This document shows positions 32,625-41,824 of a DNA stretch of 64,000 nt, piece by piece; the stretch's first letter is position 1; every line of letters begins with the position of its first letter. Source of the stretch: JAFGHJ01 sp964534175 (lineage in GTDB: Bacteria; Hydrothermota; UBA3072); assembly GCA_964534175.1 (NCBI GenBank), contig CAZHNS010000003.1, positions 1 to 64,000 of the forward strand. Reading direction: 5' to 3'. Under the pieces are notes generated by a model. That model saw only the letters and a program-made list of their open reading frames with translations, had not been told where the DNA came from and did no database searches. The translations under genes were made by a program, and so were the position numbers.

Positions 32625-32820
32625 CTCACACGGAGACACAGAGAACACAGGGATTTTTTTTGTTATTTTTACTTGAACCCTTGAATTCTGGAAACCTCGA
32701 TACCTTGAATATTTTAATACTCGAACCCGGGAACTCTTGAAACCTCGATCCCTAAGCGTTAATTGCCCACAAGTATCACGAAGACCACAAAAAAAGAGTA
32801 GTTAAGTTATCTTGTGGTTG
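32625..32820. repeat. Degenerate word repeats between divergent genes
   Basis: CTCACACGGAGACACAGAG with AACACAGGG, then CTTGAACCCTTGAATTC, GAAACCTCGATACCTTGAA and ACTCTTGAAACCTCGATCCC, then ACAAGTATCACGAAGACCAC. The CTTGAACC words are a separate family not seen elsewhere in the window. No gene in this 307-base gap. Confidence 0.5.
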
Positions 32821-32837
32821 AATCTTAGCTTTTCTCC

Positions 32838-32866
32838 TTGACATATAAGGGGTTTTTTCTTATAAT
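32838..32866 (+). promoter_or_regulatory. Perfect consensus sigma-70 promoter, leaderless
   Basis: TTGACA (32838-32843), 17-base spacer, TATAAT (32861-32866), with ATG 32874 only 7 bases later. The transcript must begin at or next to the start codon. Confidence 0.75.
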
Positions 32867-32873
32867 TAAATAT

Positions 32874-33134
32874 ATGATAGAATTTGAATGTAAGGGTTGC
32901 GGAACTTCTATCTGTATATCTTCTAATAAATCTAAGAATCCGGTATGTCCGGAGTGTCGTGGTGTAATGTTTTTTATCGGAAACAGGGGGGACCAAGCAG
33001 ATCTTAAAGAATTTGTTTGCTCAGAATGTGAAGAAGTATTTTTTATGGAGAAGGATAAACAACCGTATAAGTGTCCTTTCTGTAACTATACTTTTTCCGT
33101 ATCTCCAAGGTTAAAGCAGCAAGAGAGGTTATAA
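32874..33134 (+). CDS. Small double zinc-ribbon protein
   Basis: 86 residues from ATG 32874; a longer frame would start inside the promoter. Four CxxC pairs: CKGC, CPEC, CSEC and CPFC, forming two zinc ribbons. The last resembles the FmdB/putative regulatory zinc-ribbon type. Nucleic-acid or protein binding is likely. No enzymatic motif. Followed 25 bases later by a lipoprotein gene with its own strong ribosome site. Confidence 0.8.
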   Translation: MIEFECKGCGTSICISSNKSKNPVCPECRGVMFFIGNRGDQADLKEFVCSECEEVFFMEKDKQPYKCPFCNYTFSVSPRLKQQERL

Positions 33135-33159
33135 AAAACCATAAAAAAGGAGGTTTTTT

Positions 33160-34137
33160 ATGAAGCACTGTAAAATTTGTTTGGTGGTGATGGGACTTTT
33201 GTTGATGTTAGTTTCATGCAGCAGTGGTGAAGTTACCAGGACTGATACCGAATCATTCCTTGCCGGTTTGACTACTATGTTTGCCGAAGCTGCTACGGAT
33301 GAATCCTCATTGGTTCTTATGGATTTTGATGCGACCGGGCCTCCTGGTCCGGAGATTCCGGAACTTATGAGCTTCACCCAGATAGGATCGGGTTCCACCG
33401 AAAAACTCAGAAATCCTGACCCCTATGGGCTCGATACATTATACGGTACCTGGAGATACTATCCTGCGCAAGGATGGATGCTTTTCAGTCCGAATGATCC
33501 CGCAAATGCTGTTTTGTTTGAATGGACTTATTTAGATACCCTTTATGTTGAACATGATGCTTATATTCGACTTGATTCTCTCACTTTTTATGAGGATTCC
33601 TTGCCTACCAAATTATGGGCAGGAGTTGGAATGGATGGTAGCTTGCTCGCCTGGATGAAACTCGAAGCAGGATATCTTTCGCTCGAAGAGGTTAATGAAA
33701 TAAGTTTAACCTACGAGATTGTTAACATTTTACAGGTGGGAATTTCCCTGTCCTCTGCTACTGCAATCGATACGATTTTTGTAGGTACCGTAAGTTTTTG
33801 GGCGATTAATTTGACTAATGATTACCGGGTTGATCTTGATATTACAGTAGATGAGGATTACCCGGAAGAAATTGTTTTGTCAGATTCTGACGGTTGGAGA
33901 ATGGAAGTAGCTTTTTCGGAAGTGGTTGAGACCGATAGTGATGAATACGAGGTGTATGAAAGACGAAATGTAAGCGGAGAAATAACAAAAGACGGGAACC
34001 ATGCAGCAGACATAAGCGGTTACGTCTGGGAGCCTGACGACGGGTACGAGCATACCTCTGAAATCGTAATTACTTTCTCAGATGACACAGATGGAGATCT
34101 TGCAAATTATATACCCGTTGTACCCATTGACTATTAG
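33160..34137 (+). CDS. Hypothetical lipoprotein, beta-rich
   Basis: 325 residues behind AAAAAAGGAGG. Signal peptide with lipobox LVSC (Cys20), then a beta-rich acidic protein with no recognised family. Repeated segments with 'DTLYVEHDAYIRLDSL' and 'VDLDITVDEDYPEEIVL' suggest extended sheets. Ends at a strong terminator, so it shares a short two-gene unit with the zinc-ribbon gene. Confidence 0.65.
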   Translation: MKHCKICLVVMGLLLMLVSCSSGEVTRTDTESFLAGLTTMFAEAATDESSLVLMDFDATGPPGPEIPELMSFTQIGSGSTEKLRNPDPYGLDTLYGTWRYYPAQGWMLFSPNDPANAVLFEWTYLDTLYVEHDAYIRLDSLTFYEDSLPTKLWAGVGMDGSLLAWMKLEAGYLSLEEVNEISLTYEIVNILQVGISLSSATAIDTIFVGTVSFWAINLTNDYRVDLDITVDEDYPEEIVLSDSDGWRMEVAFSEVVETDSDEYEVYERRNVSGEITKDGNHAADISGYVWEPDDGYEHTSEIVITFSDDTDGDLANYIPVVPIDY

Positions 34138-34175
34138 GGTTATTTATAGTAAACGTTAGCAATTAATTTTATAAA

Positions 34176-34210
34176 TAAAAGAGGCGGGAGTTTCCCGCCT
34201 CTTTTATTAT
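34176..34210 (+). terminator. Rho-independent terminator
   Basis: Perfect 14-bp stem TAAAAGAGGCGGGA (34176-34189) with TCCCGCCTCTTTTA (34193-34206), 3-base loop, then TTATTTTA. It works in both directions by sequence. Confidence 0.92.
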
Positions 34211-34317
34211 TTTATAAGTTGTAAATTAAATGTCAAAGCTTCCATACTTACACTAAAATATTTTATTAAATACGAGACTCTGAATGTCTATACAAGCTTT
34301 TAATATGCCCTTTTCCA

Positions 34318-34345
34318 TTGACTTTTAAAAAGAAGAGAGTAAAAT
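34318..34345 (+). promoter_or_regulatory. Leaderless-type promoter of the GT4 fusion gene
   Basis: TTGACT (34318-34323), 16-base spacer, TAAAAT (34340-34345), 10 bases to ATG 34356, no ribosome site. Confidence 0.5.
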
Positions 34346-34355
34346 AAAAGTAATA

Positions 34356-36632
34356 ATGGGACTAAAAGTCTTTAAGCGTTTACCTGTGGCTTTCATTTCG
34401 ACTTATCCTCCCAGAGAGTGCGGTATCGCTACATTTACAAGAAATCTTACCGATTCCATTTTTAAACTATATGGTAGTTATTCAGAGAGAGGGAAAGATG
34501 TTCAGATTGTTGCTCTTTCTGACGGTAACGAGGAGTATAATTACGGAAAAGAAGTAATTTTGGAGATAAGAGCGCATAATAGAAGTGATTACAGGAAAGC
34601 AGCAGATTTCTTAAATTTGTCCGAAGTCGACGTTGTATGTATACAGCATGAATTTGGCATTTTTGGAGGCGATGATGGTAATTATATATTATCTCTTGCG
34701 GATAACCTGAAGAAGCCCGTTGTTTTAGTTCTTCATACCATTCTGGATAAACCAAGGGAAAATCAAAAAAAAGTATTGGAACAACTTTGTTCTCTTTCAA
34801 CAAAAATCGTGGTGCTTGCAAACAAAGGATTTGATTTGTTAAAAGATGTTTATGGTATTCATGAGAAAAAGATAATAATGATACCTCATGGTGCCCCTGA
34901 TGTTCCGTTTCTTGACCCCGCTTATTACAGGGAGGATTTTCACCTGGGAAGCCGTGAGGTCATGATGACATTTGGTCTAATAAGTCCTAATAAAGGTATT
35001 GAAGTTGCTATTAAATCGATGGTGAAAGTTGTCAAGGAATTTCCCGACGCCGCATATCTTGTAGTGGGAGAGACTCACCCTGCTATCAAAAGAGTAAGAG
35101 GAGAAGAATATAGAATTTCTTTGAAAAGACTTGTAAGTAAATTGAACCTTGAGAAAAATATAATTTTTCACAATAGGTTTGTTACATTAGAAGAGTTGAT
35201 TAAATATCTGGTTATGACGGATATTTATGTTACTCCATATTTATCACGGGAACAGATTTCTTCGGGAACTCTTTCTTACGCGGTAGCTTGCGGTAAAGCT
35301 ACAGTATCGACAAATTACTGGTGCGCAGAAGAGTTGCTTTCAGACAATCGAGGAATACTGGTTCCGATAGGAAAAGAGAAGAAGCTATCTAATGCTATGC
35401 TTAGGCTACTTAAGAATAAGCAATTAAGAGATCAAATCAGAAAAAGAGCTTATGAGTACGGTAGAAGTATGATTTGGAAAGAAGTCGCGTCTTCATATGT
35501 TAATTTATTTGAGAATGTACAGGAAGAATTTAGAGTTATGATCAAGTCTGAATTAACCCAGAAAAGAGTAGAAAAAGCCATAAAAATACAGGAATTACCC
35601 GATGTGAAGCTCGACCATTTAAGAAGGTTAACCGACGGTTCCGGTATTTTCCAACATGCAATCTTTTCCATTCCAGATAGAACGCATGGGTATACCACTG
35701 ATGATAATGCCAGGGCTTTAATCGTAGCTTTAAAGTATTGGAATCTTTTCAAAGACTACTCGGTTTTGCCTTTAATAGATATATATCTTTCATTTCTATT
35801 ATTCGCATACGATTTTAAAAACAGAGTAGTTAATAATTTTCTTTCTTATGATAAAAAATGGCAGGAGAACAATGATTCGGAAGATTCCTACGGTAGATTT
35901 TTCTGGGCATTAGGGAAAATGGTTGCAGAATATCCCGATGAAAATCTGTCCGGTCTTGCAACACAACTCTTTCATCAAGCTATTGGATTTGCCGATTCAT
36001 TTATATCTCCGAGGGCCTGGGCTTTTACCATAATTGCTTTGATAGATTATTTGAGGGCATTTCCAGGTGATATAAATGCCAAGAACTTGAAATCAAAATT
36101 AGGAGAAAGGCTTTTAAATTCTTTTAAAGAGAATTCGTCTGATGACTGGTTATGGTGTGAGGACATAGTAACTTATGAAAACGGACGCTTACCTCAAGCT
36201 CTGATAGCTCTGGGATCGGATATGGATTCTGAAGAGATGAAGATGTGGGGTTTGAAAGCCTTAAATTGGCTGTTGGAAATACAAACAGACCGTGAGAAGG
36301 GACATTTGTCTTTGATAGGAAATAGCGGATGGCTAAAAAGAGGCGGTAAAAAAGCGAACTTTGACCAGCAGCCCGTAGAAAATGCGGCACTTATAGATGC
36401 ATGTTATGAAGCATATAAAGCCACAGGTGAGAGAGAGTTTTTAGAAAAAATTCAATTGTGCTATAACTGGTTTATGGGTGATAACGATATAAACGAAACA
36501 CTTTACAATTTTAAGACGGGAGGATGTAGAGATGGAATCCACTCTTCAAGATTGAACCTTAATGAGGGATCAGAGTCTTTGCTTTCCTGGCTTTCTTCGC
36601 TTCTCCTTATGTATGAAATTGCGGAGAAGTAA
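34356..36632 (+). CDS. GT4 glycosyltransferase with C-terminal helical domain
   Basis: 758 residues. About 10-395 is a GT-B fold family-4 transferase (STYPPRECGIATFTRNL, MIPHGAPDV, FGLISPNKGIEVAIKSM, LSYAVACGKATVSTNYW). About 410-758 is all-helical and aromatic-rich (HGYTTDDNARALIVALKYW, DDWLWCEDIVTYENGRLPQALIALG), like the (alpha/alpha) barrels of glycoside-processing enzymes. The pair with the GH130 gene 120 bases downstream points to synthesis and turnover of a beta-mannan-type glycan. Donor and acceptor cannot be read from sequence. Confidence 0.82.
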   Translation: MGLKVFKRLPVAFISTYPPRECGIATFTRNLTDSIFKLYGSYSERGKDVQIVALSDGNEEYNYGKEVILEIRAHNRSDYRKAADFLNLSEVDVVCIQHEFGIFGGDDGNYILSLADNLKKPVVLVLHTILDKPRENQKKVLEQLCSLSTKIVVLANKGFDLLKDVYGIHEKKIIMIPHGAPDVPFLDPAYYREDFHLGSREVMMTFGLISPNKGIEVAIKSMVKVVKEFPDAAYLVVGETHPAIKRVRGEEYRISLKRLVSKLNLEKNIIFHNRFVTLEELIKYLVMTDIYVTPYLSREQISSGTLSYAVACGKATVSTNYWCAEELLSDNRGILVPIGKEKKLSNAMLRLLKNKQLRDQIRKRAYEYGRSMIWKEVASSYVNLFENVQEEFRVMIKSELTQKRVEKAIKIQELPDVKLDHLRRLTDGSGIFQHAIFSIPDRTHGYTTDDNARALIVALKYWNLFKDYSVLPLIDIYLSFLLFAYDFKNRVVNNFLSYDKKWQENNDSEDSYGRFFWALGKMVAEYPDENLSGLATQLFHQAIGFADSFISPRAWAFTIIALIDYLRAFPGDINAKNLKSKLGERLLNSFKENSSDDWLWCEDIVTYENGRLPQALIALGSDMDSEEMKMWGLKALNWLLEIQTDREKGHLSLIGNSGWLKRGGKKANFDQQPVENAALIDACYEAYKATGEREFLEKIQLCYNWFMGDNDINETLYNFKTGGCRDGIHSSRLNLNEGSESLLSWLSSLLLMYEIAEK

Positions 36633-36674
36633 TCGAAAATTGGTTTTTTCTTGTAGTTTCCTATAATTTAAATA

Positions 36675-36703
36675 TTGACTTTTAGCATATTTTTTATTAA
36701 GAT
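36675..36703 (+). promoter_or_regulatory. Promoter of the GH130 gene
   Basis: TTGACT (36675-36680), 17-base spacer, TAAGAT (36698-36703), about 50 bases before the start, with AAAGGAGG in between. Confidence 0.5.
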
Positions 36704-36754
36704 GAAAAGCAAATTTGTTTTATTGGGTTTTATTTAAAAAAAGGAGGTTGTATA

Positions 36755-37702
36755 TTGGATTTCGTGAAAGGACAAGGCTCGGATTTATTCAAAAGATATG
36801 AAACCAATCCTATTTTGGCGGCAGAACAGTGGCCTTACTCTGTTCATTCGGTGTTTAATCCGGGTGCCGTTAATATAAACGGGGAAACTTTGCTTTTAGT
36901 CAGAGTGGAGGATTATCGGGGTTTTTCGCATCTTACGCTTGCCAGAAGCAAAGACGGTCTTACGAATTGGAATGTTGCATCCGTTCCTACTTTAGAATAT
37001 CAAGAGGGTCATCCTGAGGAAAAATGGGGGCTAGAGGATCCGAGAATAGTATGGCTCGAGGATTTTAAAAAATATGCAATAGCTTATGTTTCCTACTCTT
37101 CGGTCGGTCCGAAAGTTTCGCTTGCTTTGACGAAGGATTTTAAAACATTTGAAAAGTTAGGAGAATTGTTGCCACCTGAAGATAAAGACGCTTCTCTTTT
37201 TCCGAGAAAGTTTGGAGGCAGGTATGCTTTGATTCACCGTCCCATAGTCAGTGGGGAGGCGCATGTCTGGATTTCTTTTTCTCCTGATCTTGTTCATTGG
37301 GGAGAACACCGTGTTCTCCTACATCGGAGGGGTGGTTCATGGGATAGTAATAGAGTAGGATTGGGAGCTCAACCCCTAGAGACTTCAGATGGATGGCTTA
37401 TAATATATCATGGGGTTCGTAAGACCGCTTCCGGTAGTCTTTATCGAGTTGGTCTGGCTCTTCTCGATCTCGAAGAGCCCTGGAGAGTGGTTAATCGCAG
37501 CCAGGAATGGGTTTTTGGACCTAAAGAGCCTTATGAGTTTATCGGAGACGTTTCCGGAGTTGTTTTTCCGACAGGCGCAATCGTTAACAAAGAAAAAAAT
37601 GAACTGAGGTTGTATTACGGAGCAGCCGACTCGACTGTCTGTGTTGCTTTTGCCAATATGGATGAAATTCTCGATTATCTAAAGAATTGCCCGGGTGAAT
37701 GA
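36755..37702 (+). CDS. GH130-family beta-mannoside phosphorylase or hydrolase
   Basis: 315 residues from TTG 36755, behind AAAAAAAGGAGG. Five-bladed propeller enzyme: FKRYETNPILAAE, VFNPGAVNINGETLLLVRV, the general-acid region WGLEDPRIVW (D95), then LHRPIVSG-like and GAQPLETSDGWLIIYHGV. GH130 enzymes cleave beta-1,4- or beta-1,2-mannosides, most often by phosphorolysis. Short length suits the archaeal/Thermoanaerobacter-like oligomannoside phosphorylases. The subfamily cannot be fixed by eye. Confidence 0.9.
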   Translation: MDFVKGQGSDLFKRYETNPILAAEQWPYSVHSVFNPGAVNINGETLLLVRVEDYRGFSHLTLARSKDGLTNWNVASVPTLEYQEGHPEEKWGLEDPRIVWLEDFKKYAIAYVSYSSVGPKVSLALTKDFKTFEKLGELLPPEDKDASLFPRKFGGRYALIHRPIVSGEAHVWISFSPDLVHWGEHRVLLHRRGGSWDSNRVGLGAQPLETSDGWLIIYHGVRKTASGSLYRVGLALLDLEEPWRVVNRSQEWVFGPKEPYEFIGDVSGVVFPTGAIVNKEKNELRLYYGAADSTVCVAFANMDEILDYLKNCPGE

Positions 37703-37739
37703 TTTGAAAAAGAGTCGAGGATTTTTTTTGTGAGTACAT

Positions 37740-38339
37740 TTATTCCTTTGATATCATAAAGATACCAACAAGTGCAAAAAAGTTTGGAAATAAATATGCT
37801 CTTTTTTTCGTACCCAGGTAGGTCGCTTTTTCTATTTTTATTTTTCTTTTTTTACAGTAATTTATAAAGTCGGATATACTCAAAAAATGCAGGTTTGGAG
37901 TGTCGAACCATGAGTAGGGAAGAGAAGGAGTTATAGGGGTTTTTCCTTTAAGGAAAATCTGGAATCGGGCTCTGTAATGAACAAAGTTTGAAAAACTTAT
38001 TATAACTTTCTTTCCCACTCTTAAGGCTTCCTCTATTACTTTATCTGGTTGTTTAACTACTTCTGAAAGGCTTTGCTGCAGTACAATATAGTCGAATGAA
38101 TTATCTTTATATTCTGCGAGGCCGTATTCTATATCTTCATGAAGTACGGAAACTCCTTTTTTCACGCATTTGTAGATTTCTTTTTCATCAATTTCTATTC
38201 CCTGAGCTTTTACTTTTTTATTCTTAATAAGTCGGTGAAGAAGCTCGCAGTCCCCGCATCCGAGATCGAGAACAGAAGATCCTTCTTTAATGTAACTGCA
38301 GATTGTCCGGAATTCTATTTCTCTAATATATCGGAGCAT
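37740..38339 (-). CDS. metW: Methionine biosynthesis protein MetW
   Basis: 199 residues. SAM-methyltransferase-like fold with SSVLDLGCGDCELLHRLI, the family phrase YIVLQQSLSEVVKQPDKVIEEALRVGKK (read in parts) and PYSWFDTPNLHFLSISDF. MetW works with MetX in homoserine acylation. It starts 3 bases after the metX stop. Confidence 0.92.
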   Translation of the reverse strand: MLRYIREIEFRTICSYIKEGSSVLDLGCGDCELLHRLIKNKKVKAQGIEIDEKEIYKCVKKGVSVLHEDIEYGLAEYKDNSFDYIVLQQSLSEVVKQPDKVIEEALRVGKKVIISFSNFVHYRARFQIFLKGKTPITPSLPYSWFDTPNLHFLSISDFINYCKKRKIKIEKATYLGTKKRAYLFPNFFALVGIFMISKE

Positions 38340-38341
38340 TT

Positions 38342-39469
38342 TTAGCCTGCCTGAACAACTTTTTCTAAGAAGTGTTTTATAAGTTGAGTTTCTTCTTTTA
38401 TTTCCAGAAGGAAAGCGTCGTGTCCGTAGGTGGATTCTATTTCGCAGGATGTTGTATCTATTCCCGCAATTTTACAGGCTTTGACTATCTCTCTGGATTG
38501 ATATTTGGGATAAAGCCAGTCTGATTTGAAAGCTATTACCATAACTTTTGCTTTAACTCCGTGAAGAATTTCGGAAAGATTCTTTCCTTCCGAAGCATCA
38601 TAACAGTCTATAGCTTTTGTTATATAAAGATAAGAATTGGCATCGAACCTTTCGACAAAGCTGCTTCCCCTGTAATGAAGATAATTTTCTATCTCAAAAC
38701 CTGTGTTGAATTTGTGTCTTTCCTTTACGTTTCGTATTCTTCTGCCGAATTTTTCCATCATGGATTTGTCACTCATATATGTTATGTGTCCAACCATTCG
38801 GGCAAGAGCCAGTCCTCTTGCCGGTGTTTCTTTTTCGTAGTAATCTCCGTTATTCCACGCTGGATCGGAAATTATCGATACTCTTCCAACTTCGTCGAAG
38901 GCAATCTGCTGTGGGGAATGTTTAATTGCTGAAGCTATTATTATCGCACTTTTTATTTTATCTGGATGTTTGGTTAACCATGACAGTGCTTGCATTCCAC
39001 CCATTGAACCGCCCGCGACCGTAAGAAGTTTTTCTATTTTTAAGTATTCGATTAGTTTATTTTGCACGTTTACCATATCATTTATACTTATAAGGGGTAA
39101 ATCCAGGCCGTAAGGTTTTCCAGTTTTAGGGTTTATTGAGGAAGGCCCGGTTGTACCGCTGCATCCACCTATGACGTTGGAACAGATTACATAGTATTTA
39201 TCGGTATCGAAGGCTTTCCCGGGTCCAATCATATTATCCCACCATCCAGGTTTGTCATCGCCCTTGTGATATCCCGCGGCGTGAGCATCACCGGAAAATG
39301 CATGAGTTATAAGGACAGCGTTAGATTTTTCTTTATTCAGTTTCCCATAAGTTTCGTAGGCAACTGTAATATGTCCCAGTTTTTCCCCACTTTCCAATTC
39401 CATTTCTTTAGGGGGTTCAGCAAATTTGAAGTATTTAGTCTCGACTATTCCTAAACTTTTATCTGACAT
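38342..39469 (-). CDS. metX: Homoserine O-acetyltransferase
   Basis: 375 residues, alpha/beta-hydrolase fold. Nucleophile S155 in VAGGSMGGMQ, oxyanion and substrate residues in VIGGCSGTTGPSS, Asp in FKSDWLYP and His in STYGHDAFL. It acetylates homoserine for direct sulfhydrylation. Follows metY by 9 bases. Whether the donor is acetyl- or succinyl-CoA cannot be fully told from family; acetyl is the default. Confidence 0.94.
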   Translation of the reverse strand: MSDKSLGIVETKYFKFAEPPKEMELESGEKLGHITVAYETYGKLNKEKSNAVLITHAFSGDAHAAGYHKGDDKPGWWDNMIGPGKAFDTDKYYVICSNVIGGCSGTTGPSSINPKTGKPYGLDLPLISINDMVNVQNKLIEYLKIEKLLTVAGGSMGGMQALSWLTKHPDKIKSAIIIASAIKHSPQQIAFDEVGRVSIISDPAWNNGDYYEKETPARGLALARMVGHITYMSDKSMMEKFGRRIRNVKERHKFNTGFEIENYLHYRGSSFVERFDANSYLYITKAIDCYDASEGKNLSEILHGVKAKVMVIAFKSDWLYPKYQSREIVKACKIAGIDTTSCEIESTYGHDAFLLEIKEETQLIKHFLEKVVQAG

Positions 39470-39478
39470 TTTTTTATG

Positions 39479-40777
39479 CTATCTAACAGCTTTTTTTAAA
39501 GCCTGGTCTATGTCTTCTTTTATGTCTTCTATATTTTCCAGTCCGATGGATAGGCGAATATAATCTACCGTTACACCTGTTGCTTTTTGCTCTTTTTTTG
39601 TTAGCTGTTGGTGCGTAGTGGAAGCCGGATGAATAACAAGGCTTTTTGCGTCTCCTATGTTGGCAAGGTGAGAGAGTAATTTCACGGATTCAATAAATTT
39701 TTTACCTGCCGAAAGACCGCCTTTAATTCCGAACCCTACCAGCCCTCCGTATTTACCCTTTAGGTACTTTTTTGCAGTTTTGTGGCTCGGGTGACTGGTT
39801 AGCCCCGGATAGTTTACCCAGCTCACAAAAGGATGTTTTTTCAAAAATTTCGCAACAGCGAGTGCATTCTCGCAGTGTCTCTCAACCCGGAGATGTAGAG
39901 TTTCAAGACCCTGTAAGAAAAGGAAAGCGTTGAAAGGACTTATGCATGAGCCAAAGTCCCTCAGCATATGACAGCGTATTTTAGATATAAACGCGACGTT
40001 TCCTACGCCTTTAACTTTCCCAAATTCTTTCCAGTAGCTTATCCCATGGTAGCTTGGATCCGGATCGACAAGTTCGGGAAACTTTCCGTTGTTCCAGTTG
40101 AAATTTCCCGAATCGACAATGACGCCTCCGATAGACGTTCCGTGCCCGCCTATCCATTTTGTCGCGGATTCTACGATTATGTCCGCACCATATTCTATTG
40201 GCCTTATGATTCCGACGCCAACAGTATTATCAACCACTAGTGGTATTCCGGCCTTATGTGCTATTTTCGCGATTTTATCGAAATCGGGAACGTCGAGCTT
40301 TGGATTGCCTATAGTTTCGATATATATCAATTTCGTCTTTTTATTTATAGCTTTTTTAAATTCTTCCGGTTTCGAAGAGTCCACAAAAGTTGTTTTTCTT
40401 CCCAATTTCGGCAAAGAATGGTTGAGAAGCTGATATGTTCCGCCGTATAAATTATTCCCAGCTACTATCTCGTTTCCTAACTCTGTTATTCCTAGTATAG
40501 CAAGTGTTTCCGCAGCCTGTCCGGAAGCAACCGCGAGTGCTCCGGTACCATTTTCTATATCAGCCATTCTTTTTTCGAAAATTTCTACCGTAGGATTTGA
40601 AATGCGGGAATAAATGTGTCCTTCTTCTTTCAGAGCAAAAAGGTCTGCGGCGTGTTTTGTGTCCCTAAATACGAAAGATGTAGTCTGATAAATTGGTACA
40701 GCTCTTGCGCCTACTTCTTTATCGACTTTTTCCTGTCCTGAATGTAAATTAATTGTTTCAAATTTCTTCTTTTTTGT
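39479..40777 (-). CDS. metY: O-acetylhomoserine sulfhydrylase, no canonical start codon at the expected site
   Basis: About 432 residues by homology. Reading back from the first in-frame ATG (40567), the frame stays open and encodes the expected N-terminus (KFETINLHSGQEKVDKEV, then VPIYQTTSF and YSRISNPTVEIFEKRM), so 40567 is not the start. Upstream, GGAGGG is followed by eight A and the codon ACA (40777-40775) exactly where ATG should be; the next codon upstream that matters is a stop TAA at 40795. An out-of-frame ATG at 40803 would join only by a -1 slip on the A8 run. PLP lysine in VESATKWIGGHG. It makes homocysteine from O-acetylhomoserine and sulfide. Confidence 0.85.
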   Translation of the reverse strand, partial: TKKKKFETINLHSGQEKVDKEVGARAVPIYQTTSFVFRDTKHAADLFALKEEGHIYSRISNPTVEIFEKRMADIENGTGALAVASGQAAETLAILGITELGNEIVAGNNLYGGTYQLLNHSLPKLGRKTTFVDSSKPEEFKKAINKKTKLIYIETIGNPKLDVPDFDKIAKIAHKAGIPLVVDNTVGVGIIRPIEYGADIIVESATKWIGGHGTSIGGVIVDSGNFNWNNGKFPELVDPDPSYHGISYWKEFGKVKGVGNVAFISKIRCHMLRDFGSCISPFNAFLFLQGLETLHLRVERHCENALAVAKFLKKHPFVSWVNYPGLTSHPSHKTAKKYLKGKYGGLVGFGIKGGLSAGKKFIESVKLLSHLANIGDAKSLVIHPASTTHQQLTKKEQKATGVTVDYIRLSIGLENIEDIKEDIDQALKKAVR

Positions 40778-40805
40778 TTTTTTTCCCTCCCTTTATTATT
40801 CATAT

Positions 40806-40833
40806 ATATTAGCGGTTATTGGTTAATTAGCAA
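40806..40833 (-). promoter_or_regulatory. Candidate promoter of metY-metX-metW
   Basis: TTGCTA (40833-40828), 16-base spacer, TAATAT (40811-40806). The transcript would start near 40799, leaving only a short leader and no room for a SAM riboswitch. Confidence 0.4.
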
Positions 40834-40914
40834 GCCCCATTTTTTATACTATTGCAATAGGTTTTTTTTATCTTTTTTGCATGAAAAACATCTCAATTAA
40901 TTTCGTTTTACTTA

Positions 40915-41135
40915 GAATCTAAATATTAAAAATAAAAATGCAAAATGACAGAATTGTGTTTTAGGTCTTGAGTCTTAGGTTTTAGTTAAAAAACATAAAA
41001 ACTTTGTGTTCTTTGTGTCTTTGTGTGAGATTATTTTGGTGGGTTAAGGGGATTTTTTTAAACAAAAAAATATTTTTTGTTCTCTGTGTGTTCTATTTTT
41101 CTCTGTGTTCTCTGTGGTTAAAATTTGGGTAGGGT
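40915..41135. repeat. Mosaic of degenerate word repeats downstream of yggS
   Basis: AAATATTAAAAATAAAAATG with GCAAAATGACAG, GTCTTGAGTCTTAGGTTTTAG, CTTTGTGTTCTTTGTGTC, GTTCTCTGTGTGTTC and CTCTGTGTTCTCTGTGG, ending GGGTAGGGTGGAGG. The last about 65 bases align with 53100-53163. No gene in the 365-base gap. Confidence 0.6.
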
Positions 41136-41142
41136 GGAGGAG

Positions 41143-41823
41143 TTACACTCTTTCTCCAAATATCACCGATCCTAATCTTACCATATTTGAACCTTCGTCG
41201 ATAGCCACTTTGTAAGAATTGCTCATTCCCATCGATAAAATTTCCATTTTGGAATTTATTGTGTCTACACTTTTTAGCTTTTCGAAAATTTTTCTTGTTG
41301 ACGTAAAATATTTTCTCGCATTTTCAGGATCGCCGGTTGCCGGGCCCATTGTCATAAGTCCCCTAATTTCTACATGTTTTAACTCTTCCATTTGGACTAA
41401 AGCTTCTTTAATTTTTTTTATGACGGGCATAAAACCCGTTTTTGCTTTTTCTTTGCCGCTGTTTATTTCTAAAAGAACAGGCATAAAAATTTTTCCGGCA
41501 TTTTCGACCCTTTTGTCTATATCTATTGCTTTTTCTACTGAATCTACCGTCTGTATTAAATCGAAAATGGGAATTGCTTTGTTTATTTTGTTGCTTTGAA
41601 GGTGACCAATAAGGTGCCACTTTAGTTTAACAGATATATCTCCCAATTCTTCGTATTTCTCGGTGGCTTCAGGGTAAACGTAGTTTTCTCCGATATGTTC
41701 AGCCCCGGCTTCGATTACTTCTGTTATTTCATTAAAGTTTCTTGTTTTTGTAGCAACAACTATTGTTACATCGTCTTTAATAGAATCGCGTAACTTTTTG
41801 TAATTGTCACTTATTTTTCCCAT
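41143..41823 (-). CDS. YggS/PLPBP family pyridoxal-phosphate homeostasis protein
   Basis: 226 residues, alanine-racemase-like N-terminal barrel. The PLP lysine is in IVVATKTRNF, followed by GENYVYPEA, WHLIGHLQSNK and MSNSYKVAIDEGSNMVRLGS. It regulates PLP supply and amino-acid balance. Last gene of the seven-gene polX operon, one base after the radical SAM gene. Confidence 0.92.
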   Translation of the reverse strand: MGKISDNYKKLRDSIKDDVTIVVATKTRNFNEITEVIEAGAEHIGENYVYPEATEKYEELGDISVKLKWHLIGHLQSNKINKAIPIFDLIQTVDSVEKAIDIDKRVENAGKIFMPVLLEINSGKEKAKTGFMPVIKKIKEALVQMEELKHVEIRGLMTMGPATGDPENARKYFTSTRKIFEKLKSVDTINSKMEILSMGMSNSYKVAIDEGSNMVRLGSVIFGERV

Positions 41824-41824
41824 T

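Noticed and set aside
40567..40569. ATG 40567 as the start of metY
   Set aside because: The conserved MetY N-terminus continues in frame for about 70 codons upstream.
40778..40900. Search for a SAM riboswitch upstream of metY
   Set aside because: The candidate promoter leaves a leader of about 25 bases, too short, and no kink-turn or P1 stem was seen.
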